Shown here: in pieces, positions 30,332 to 35,282 of the stretch
How positions within the stretch are numbered: the stretch's first letter is position 1
Layout of the letters: each line of letters opens with the position of its first letter
Source of the DNA: a virus
Length of the DNA: 35,282 bases
Direction: 5' to 3' (one strand)
Virus record (IMG/VR): IMGVR_UViG_3300025879_000005
Span: 1 to 35,282 of that record
Notes under the pieces: model-generated
Databases searched by the model: none
Seen by the model: the letters and a program-made list of their open reading frames with translations, nothing else
Told to the model about the DNA's origin: nothing
Translations under genes and position numbers: made by a program

Positions 30332-30558
30332 TTGCCAACCTTCGATATCAACGCCTTTATGTCATCGCGGATTTCGGCCAGCATGGCGTTGGTGTCTTCA
30401 CGCGCTTGACGAGATGCTTCAAGGTCTTCACGTCGCTGGTTCCAGAGGCGCTTAATCTCTTTGCTGTTCTCAATAGAGCGGGCCTCAAGCCGGATTAACC
30501 AAGCCAGAAATGCAACAAACGCCACGCCAATAGGCCAAAATGCTTTCAACAATTCCAT
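30328..30558 (-). CDS. Small holin-like protein (one N-terminal membrane helix)
   Basis: This 76-residue protein has MELLKAFWPIGVAFVAFLAW as an N-terminal membrane helix and then a highly charged helix (SKEIKRLWNQRREDLEASRQ, and DDIKALISKVGK). One membrane span and a coiled-coil tail are compatible with a class III holin or pinholin-like protein, or an antiholin. It lies just before the amidase block. The call is from topology and position. Confidence 0.55.
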   Translation of the reverse strand: MELLKAFWPIGVAFVAFLAWLIRLEARSIENSKEIKRLWNQRREDLEASRQAREDTNAMLAEIRDDIKALISKVGK

Positions 30559-30570
30559 CGGCGCCTGCCC

Positions 30571-30711
30571 TCATTTCTTCATCGCATCGTCTAGCAGGAT
30601 AATTTCCAGACGCTGCACTGCCATCTTCAATTCCAATGTGGTGTTTGCCATCCACGACATAACGGCCATCACAGCCGCCACTAAAGCACCTATGACAACC
30701 CGGCTTTCCAT
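30571..30711 (-). CDS. 46-residue membrane microprotein of the lysis region
   Basis: This gene starts at 30711 in a TGATG overlap with the previous stop and ends 12 bases before the next ATG. It encodes MESRVVIGALVAAVMAVMSW followed by MANTTLELKMAVQRLEIILL and a short charged tail. There is one hydrophobic segment (about 5-21). A second holin/antiholin-like component is possible. The neighbouring gene has the same type of topology. Confidence 0.6.
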   Translation of the reverse strand: MESRVVIGALVAAVMAVMSWMANTTLELKMAVQRLEIILLDDAMKK

Positions 30712-31004
30712 CAATACTTACCTTCCCAAACACGCAGATGCGCATTGTCGCTGCTGTTCAATTCACGGGCAACGACTTCACGCATGGCCTTTGTATCACC
30801 GGGTGAGACACCCCATTTCTTGGCCCACTCATGCCACATCTTCATTGGCACCAAGCCAACCAGCTTGCTTTCACCCATGCCATCCAAGCCAGCAGATTTG
30901 AGCGCCTTGGCTTGCTCCATGACAGGGGTGAAGTCGTGGGTTTGCTGAACGATGATGCGGTCATCGCTTTCGTCGTAATGAATTGTCTCTTTGATCTTTG
31001 TCAT
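30711..31004 (-). CDS. Conserved small phage protein, unknown
   Basis: The ATG at 31004 overlaps the previous stop (ATGA), giving 97 residues. The pattern MTKIKETIHYDESDDRIIVQ, then THDFTPVMEQAKALKS and WHEWAKKWGVSPGD is recurrent near capsid genes of many phages. No function is established. It may be a minor head or assembly protein. Confidence 0.65.
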   Translation of the reverse strand: MTKIKETIHYDESDDRIIVQQTHDFTPVMEQAKALKSAGLDGMGESKLVGLVPMKMWHEWAKKWGVSPGDTKAMREVVARELNSSDNAHLRVWEGKY

Positions 31005-31276
31005 TTCACTTTCACCCAAGCCTCATTTACGTCAGGCGTTGCAGGGTCATCTGCCTGAAACTTGCCAGCGTCAGTGCGTGCGCGTTTGCGCTTCGGTGCA
31101 GCCTTTTTGACAACCTCTTTTGGCGCCTCTGCTTTCGGCTGCGGCATAATCTCAACGGCCTCAGGGCGCAGTGAAATAATCTTTTTGACCTCATCTTCGG
31201 GCAAATCAACAACATCGCCATTGCGCTTGAAGCCAAGGGACGTGGACATAGACCGAATGCGAATTTTAACTAGCAT
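31001..31276 (-). CDS. Small basic protein downstream of the capsid gene
   Basis: The ATG at 31276 follows GGAGG and gives 91 residues. The N-terminal part (MLVKIRIRSMSTSLGFKRNG, then VVDLPEDEVKKIISLRPEAV) looks like a small strand-helix domain; the second half is Lys/Ala/Pro-rich and ends PDVNEAWVKVK, a tail motif seen in small head-region proteins of related phages. Probably a minor head component; not certain. Confidence 0.6.
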   Translation of the reverse strand: MLVKIRIRSMSTSLGFKRNGDVVDLPEDEVKKIISLRPEAVEIMPQPKAEAPKEVVKKAAPKRKRARTDAGKFQADDPATPDVNEAWVKVK

Positions 31277-31288
31277 GCTTTCCTCCAG

Positions 31289-31316
31289 AAAAGTGAGGGC
31301 CATTACAGCCCCCACT
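31289..31316 (-). terminator. Weak intrinsic terminator / attenuator after the capsid gene
   Basis: On the - strand AGTGGGGGC (31316-31308) pairs with GCCCTCACT (31300-31292) with one G-T pair and a 7-base loop, followed by a short TTT (31291-31289). It lies just after the capsid stop and could lower expression of the downstream small and lysis genes relative to capsid. Confidence 0.5.
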
Positions 31317-31336
31317 ATAACACACCATTTCTATAA

Positions 31337-32299
31337 TTACGAAGTGGTGTTGTCTGCGATGATGCCCGAAGCGGCTTCGTTGCGGCAAACCAAGGTCAGC
31401 TCGGTTACAACCTGACGCTTTTCGCTGTCGCCGGTTTTGGCCAGTGCTTCGTTCTTGGTCGGGCGCAGAGTTGCCACGGCCCACATGTCATCTTGCATGA
31501 TGAACACGTCACGCGAACGGTTTTCACGCGAAGGCTTGAATTCTACGGTGCCCCAAGGGGTGACGTAGACAGCCATCGACTTCACAACACGCTCATCGCC
31601 AGCCTGAACAGTCGAACGCTGGTTGTTGTTGCCTGCAAAGGTCAGCGCTTTGTTCATCTGGAATGCCGACAGATACACGGTGTCGGGGTTGCCGCCGTTT
31701 TCCCAGATCGACTGCATTACGTTGTCGAACTTGGTCTGCGAGAAAGCAGTGGGCGTGCCATCGTCAGTGCGTGCATCGGTGCCATCGCCAGTCGGGTTTG
31801 CGCCCGATGGGGTGCCACCGGTTGCGAAATCGACGTTGGTGATGAGCCATGCAGGCGCACCGGCCAGCTCACGGGCAGTGGTCGAGTTGCCAGCAACACG
31901 AGCGTTGTTGTCGAACAGAGCTTTTTCGATGTCCAGCTTCTGTTCCTTCGCAACCTTCATGATCTGGTATGCCATCTCTTTGGCGCGACCAGCTTTGTTC
32001 AAGCCATTGTCGGTGCCGGGGATGGATACCGCGTTCTTGAAGATTTGGGTGTAGTTGCCCAAACGCGAAGTTGCCGAGCGGGCCTCTGCAGTGGTGTCAT
32101 CGCCTTCAACGTGAGCGTTGGAAGCCGACGAACGCAGCGCATCGGTCTGCCATTCGTGGTAGGTGTTCGACGCGCTTACTTTCGCGCATGCCGTGTAAAA
32201 CGGGGTTTCGTCGGGCGATACGTCATAGATCACATCGCTCAGGTCTTCACGGATGCCGACTGCATCATAGCTGTCGAAGGTATTGGTGGGTTGTGCCAT
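31337..32299 (-). CDS. Major capsid protein (SU10/DUF5309 type)
   Basis: This 320-residue protein starts MAQPTNTFDSYDAVGIREDL, then SDVIYDVSPDETPFYTA, the characteristic opening of the SU10-type major capsid family (HK97 fold). It continues with ARSATSRLGNYTQIFKNAVS, EYxMAYQIMKVAKEQKLDIE-like spine helix and a C-terminal part RDVFIMQDDMWAVATLRP. It assembles the icosahedral shell on the scaffold. GGAGA precedes the ATG. Position after scaffold and portal agrees. Confidence 0.88.
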   Translation of the reverse strand: MAQPTNTFDSYDAVGIREDLSDVIYDVSPDETPFYTACAKVSASNTYHEWQTDALRSSASNAHVEGDDTTAEARSATSRLGNYTQIFKNAVSIPGTDNGLNKAGRAKEMAYQIMKVAKEQKLDIEKALFDNNARVAGNSTTARELAGAPAWLITNVDFATGGTPSGANPTGDGTDARTDDGTPTAFSQTKFDNVMQSIWENGGNPDTVYLSAFQMNKALTFAGNNNQRSTVQAGDERVVKSMAVYVTPWGTVEFKPSRENRSRDVFIMQDDMWAVATLRPTKNEALAKTGDSEKRQVVTELTLVCRNEAASGIIADNTTS

Positions 32300-32323
32300 T
32301 GGTTTATCTCCTATGCTGGCGGT

Positions 32324-33307
32324 TTACCCTTTACGTGGCTGCAGCAGGAGCGATGCAAAATCTTCGATCTTGCCTGAACGCTTTGCCTTAGCCACTTCTT
32401 TCTTTCGAGTAACAGCCTGCGGGGTCATGCGGCGCGCTGTCGGCTTGATTGCTTTCTGGGGCTGGTTGGCCTTCTTGGCCTTAGCTTTACCAGATTGCAG
32501 TTCGCGCCATCTCATCGCGTCATAAAGCACATCGATATACCGACCATCATAGACCTGTTCCATTTCCTGCGGAGAAAAGCGATATTGTTCAATCGCTGTT
32601 TTCGCCAGCTTTTCACGGAGTTGAGGCCCCTTCTGTGGGTCTGCGAAATCAGGAATACGTTGCGCTACGGCCTGTGCCTCACGCTGTAAGTATTCCTTTT
32701 GCGCCATCTGCTGCATGTAAGTTTGCTGCTGCTGCATTTGATGTAACTGCTGCTGTTGGGCAGAATATTCAGCCATCTCTTGCTCGTAGCGGGCATTTTC
32801 TTGCATGTAACCGATGGGGTCGTTTTCCAACAGATCGATGCTTGGTTTTACCGGTGGCTGTTTCAGCCCCGTTTGCTGTAGTTGCTGGACAGTCTGTAAA
32901 AACTTAGCCTGTTCAGCTTCGAGGGCGCGATACAGTTGCTCCGATTGCTTGCGCATCTCGGCTGCTTCCTGCATGCCCTTCTGGATTTTGGCATCCCCAG
33001 CATAGGCGCGCTTTAGATCGTCAAGGGTGACCTCTTTCCACTCTCCATCGGCTTTCACCCGGAAAGTTTCAACTTGAGGTTCCTCGTCGTCTTCGTCCTC
33101 GTCGGTTGCCTCATCCACGTCCTCATCATCTTCGGACGTATCGGCCTCTTCTTCGTCTACCTCAGCCTCGGTAGCCTCAGCTTCAACAGCGTCCTCATCA
33201 GGTTCGGGCGCATCTTGCGTTACCTCATCCTGTTCGGCCTCTGCCTCTACTTCGGTCGGTTGCAGCAATTTTTCTGCTGCGAGAGTAAGTTCATCAGTCG
33301 ATGACAC
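32324..33307 (-). CDS. Scaffolding protein
   Basis: The start is GTG at 33307 after AAAGGA. The 327-residue product has a very acidic N-terminal third (residues about 18-80, Glu/Asp runs), then FRVKADGEWKEVTLDDLKRA, a long Gln-rich coiled coil (about 110-215) and a basic C-terminus rich in Lys/Ala. This charge layout, between portal and major capsid, is typical of podovirus scaffolds, whose basic end contacts the coat protein. Start overlaps the upstream gene by 14 bases. Confidence 0.8.
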   Translation of the reverse strand: MSSTDELTLAAEKLLQPTEVEAEAEQDEVTQDAPEPDEDAVEAEATEAEVDEEEADTSEDDEDVDEATDEDEDDEEPQVETFRVKADGEWKEVTLDDLKRAYAGDAKIQKGMQEAAEMRKQSEQLYRALEAEQAKFLQTVQQLQQTGLKQPPVKPSIDLLENDPIGYMQENARYEQEMAEYSAQQQQLHQMQQQQTYMQQMAQKEYLQREAQAVAQRIPDFADPQKGPQLREKLAKTAIEQYRFSPQEMEQVYDGRYIDVLYDAMRWRELQSGKAKAKKANQPQKAIKPTARRMTPQAVTRKKEVAKAKRSGKIEDFASLLLQPRKG

Positions 33308-33539
33308 GGTGCTGATCCTTTGCCTCTAAGATTTTGCCATCCGTCACATATGAACGGAGATTGGCCTTCACCTGCTCCAGCGCAAAGAACATGAGCCGGG
33401 CCTCTAACACATCGTCAGAGGTTGCCGACGCATCTCTAAAGGTGCGCTGGTAGCGTTCTGAAACAGCATTGAAAGCTGCCTCAAGAACATCGTCGGAAAG
33501 CAGACGTTCCGCATGCTGCGCTCTTGCCCGCTTATCCAT
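33294..33539 (-). CDS. Small helical protein between portal and scaffold
   Basis: This 81-residue protein (MDKRARAQHAERLLSDDVLE onward) is helical, with AFNAVSERYQRTFRDASATS and FFALEQVKANLRSYVTDGKI. Its pattern is found in small phage head-region proteins. It starts one base after the portal stop and overlaps the scaffold start, so it is part of the head-assembly set. Function unknown. Confidence 0.65.
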   Translation of the reverse strand: MDKRARAQHAERLLSDDVLEAAFNAVSERYQRTFRDASATSDDVLEARLMFFALEQVKANLRSYVTDGKILEAKDQHRVID

Positions 33540-33540
33540 A

Positions 33541-35282
33541 TCACATCATCCCTTGCATTGGCATAAATTGCCGTGGTGCGTTTTGTTCAGCTTTAATCCG
33601 CTCAACATCAACGCTTGTGCCATATTGCCCTAAAATCTTCGCCGCTTCAATCAGCAGGTCTTGCGCCATGCCATCGCGGTCTAGGTCATTTTTCTGGGCC
33701 ATCTCAAGCAGCTTGCGCTGATGCTCCATCGCCGCTTTCTGCATATCTACCTGCGCACGGGTCTGGGCTTTCATTTGCTCTGTCTGCATGAATGCCATGT
33801 TGGGGTCGGATTGCTGGCCCTGCTGCTGCGCCATCATTTGCTGTTGCTGCTGAGCCATCATCAGTTGCTGTTCAATTTGCGGGTTCATCGGCTGAATGTA
33901 GCGGTCAGCATTATGAACGCCAGCAAGGCCCATCAGGTCAGCAACAGTGTTACGAATGTTGGTCATCGTTACCAAGCCATTCATCGCACCATACTGGCCA
34001 AACACCTGCATCTGTAGCTGCAGCGCCTGCTGCATCATTGCAATCCGCTGGTCGTGCGCACCATTGCCGAGGCCCACGTTAGTCATCATATCTAGGTCGG
34101 CACCCCAAGATGTGGGGTCTACAGGCACAAACTGCCCGTCAATGCGCATCATCTCATTCGGATTGGGGTTAGCGCGGGCCAGCTTCGCAATAGTGCGGAA
34201 AAGTTGCTTCATGCCGCCCTCGGCCAACGTGCGTGCAATCAACTCTGAGACAGCCGTAGCAGCCTGCACAGCGGCGTTTACGCCTGCTGCTGTCTGAGAC
34301 TGCAGAGCGTCTGCATCAAGCCCCATAGCGGCCCCAGATACGCCAGTTTTAGCCCGCACAACCTCATCATAGAATTGGATTGCAGGCAAAGCCGCAGTTG
34401 CCGTTGCGCCGACCGAGATTTCACGCACAGCGCCCATGTCAGTGGTGCGAATGATGCCGCCAATTTCTGCGTTTAACACATCATCCATTTCCACTGCCTG
34501 ATCGTTTACAATCAGGCGCGGGTTATTCAGCATGGCGATGTTGTCTAGCAAACCCCGCATGAGCGACGTTGCCACGTTCTGGTCTTCAATGATGATGTCG
34601 GCCAATGAACGACCAAAGAATGTGTGCGGCTCTGGGTCAACCTCAAACACCGCAAACGGGTTGTAGTCGCAAAGCTCGTAATCCAGCACCTCGTAGTCCT
34701 GACCAGCACACAGGAATTTATACAGCTTTGGAACACCAACGCCATCGATGTCCATGCGCATGTAAGCCTCGGTAATCAGGATTTTGCGCATTGACGGGTC
34801 AATGTGGCTGTCGCTGGTATCGTCATCATCCCAGCCACGGCGGATAAAATCTTCTTCTTGGTCGGTTGCGCTATCAACGTCGCCAGACAATTCATAGACG
34901 CGCTCAAAGTCAAAGCCCATCTCAACCAGATCGCCAACACGGCCTTCGCTGGAATGACCGCACACATAGCAGTCATCAATCGAAACTGCGCCGCGATCCA
35001 CAAAGAAATCTTCTGGTGCAACAGACTTGATTTTGATTTCGCCGCGGCGGCTGGTTTTGGCCACCTTCATATCATATAGCGCAGGCATGATTTCCATGCC
35101 CATTGCGTCAATCTCGGCCTCTTGGGTGATGGTCATTTCGACAACATCAACCTCGGGGTCCATTTCAACCATCTGCGCCTGCTGCTGGGTCAGGCCAGTG
35201 TATTCGTCAAATTCCACATCAGGGTTTTCATCGTAATAGACTTTTGCGATGCCAACCTTTTTGACCAGCGCATCATGGAACA
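33541..35282 (-). CDS. Portal protein, C-terminal part (gene crosses the contig join)
   Basis: The frame is open to the window edge and, with the ends joined, starts at ATG 482 of the left end, giving a 698-residue protein. This part holds the portal core (SVAPEDFFVDRGAVSIDDCY, then FAVFEVDPEPHTFFGRSLAD, IIEDQNVATSLMRGLLDN and AKTGVSGAAMGLDADALQSQ), typical of P22/SU10-like portal proteins. The C-terminal 130 residues are rich in Gln and Met (QQQQMMAQQQ) and helical, the barrel end inside the capsid. Confidence in the call is high. Confidence 0.9.
   Translation of the reverse strand, partial: FHDALVKKVGIAKVYYDENPDVEFDEYTGLTQQQAQMVEMDPEVDVVEMTITQEAEIDAMGMEIMPALYDMKVAKTSRRGEIKIKSVAPEDFFVDRGAVSIDDCYVCGHSSEGRVGDLVEMGFDFERVYELSGDVDSATDQEEDFIRRGWDDDDTSDSHIDPSMRKILITEAYMRMDIDGVGVPKLYKFLCAGQDYEVLDYELCDYNPFAVFEVDPEPHTFFGRSLADIIIEDQNVATSLMRGLLDNIAMLNNPRLIVNDQAVEMDDVLNAEIGGIIRTTDMGAVREISVGATATAALPAIQFYDEVVRAKTGVSGAAMGLDADALQSQTAAGVNAAVQAATAVSELIARTLAEGGMKQLFRTIAKLARANPNPNEMMRIDGQFVPVDPTSWGADLDMMTNVGLGNGAHDQRIAMMQQALQLQMQVFGQYGAMNGLVTMTNIRNTVADLMGLAGVHNADRYIQPMNPQIEQQLMMAQQQQQMMAQQQGQQSDPNMAFMQTEQMKAQTRAQVDMQKAAMEHQRKLLEMAQKNDLDRDGMAQDLLIEAAKILGQYGTSVDVERIKAEQNAPRQFMPMQGMM
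35156..35282. repeat. Terminal direct repeat (right copy), assembly overlap
   Basis: This is identical to positions 1-127 and continues the portal frame. Removing one copy leaves a circle of 35,155 bp. Confidence 0.95.

Noticed and set aside
31493-32377. Long open frame on the + strand opposite the major capsid gene (294 codons)
   Set aside because: It mirrors the coding frame of the capsid gene on the other strand; composition is Cys/Arg-rich and no domain or start signal is seen.
35156-35282. Terminal repeat as a prophage attachment site or biological direct terminal repeat
   Set aside because: No integrase is present, the repeat is inside the portal gene, and its length equals an assembler k-mer.
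1-35282. tRNA genes, integrase or lysogeny repressor
   Set aside because: No cloverleaf-like segment, recombinase motif or CI-type protein was seen on either strand; a tRNA search by program was not possible.

Overview
This window is most likely the complete genome of a short-tailed (podovirus-type) bacteriophage, written as a linear contig of a circular or circularly permuted molecule. The first 127 bases repeat exactly as the last 127 (1-127 = 35156-35282), so the unique genome is 35,155 bp and the portal gene runs across the join. No integrase, excisionase or CI-type repressor is visible, so the phage is probably strictly lytic. There is no DNA polymerase, no RNA polymerase and no tRNA gene, so it depends on the host for these. 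Base composition is near 50% GC. A GcrA/Myb-like regulator and the general protein repertoire (SU10-type capsid protein, P22/T7-type nozzle and adaptor, ejection proteins, Gln/Ala-rich virion proteins) suggest an aquatic phage, perhaps of an alphaproteobacterium; the host is an inference.

Layout. The only divergent promoter region lies at about 25023-25147. To its right, 25148-28076 on the + strand is an early-type operon of about a dozen tiny, overlapping genes rich in DNA-binding folds: an OB-fold/winged-helix protein, a double Myb/GcrA-like protein, a winged-helix protein and a tandem family of stand-alone NUMOD1-like proteins. It also carries a dense cluster of RNA hairpins and a 29-residue membrane peptide. 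To its left, all genes are on the - strand and form essentially one transcriptional direction around the circle. First comes the replication/recombination block (25022 to 18507): a ribbon-helix-helix protein, a resolvase-like nuclease, a RecE/RecB-type exonuclease, an ssDNA-binding protein, a primase-helicase fusion, another nuclease-fold protein, a CCACAC iteron cluster that may be the origin, an HNH endonuclease and a DUF6378-like protein. A clear intrinsic terminator (about 18428-18458) closes this block.

A sigma70-like promoter (18198-18226) then opens the late block: a ParB-methyltransferase fusion, small and large terminase, virion-associated proteins and transglycosylase, a string of tiny basic proteins, adaptor, tail fibre proteins, a beta-propeller repeat protein, nozzle, a GNAT-like protein, an S74-chaperone protein, ejection proteins and portal. 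Across the contig join follow a small head-region protein, scaffold, major capsid protein, a weak terminator/attenuator, two small proteins and the lysis cassette (several small membrane proteins, T7-type amidase with a C-terminal membrane helix, overlapping i-spanin/o-spanin). The block ends with a PD-(D/E)XK nuclease whose end overlaps the end of the + strand operon tail-to-tail.

The genes are extremely tightly packed, mostly joined by ATGA, TAATG or TGATG start/stop overlaps, and this was used to choose many starts. The least explained parts are the NUMOD1-like gene array, the hairpin cluster at 25358-25490 and the iteron region at 20026-20172.
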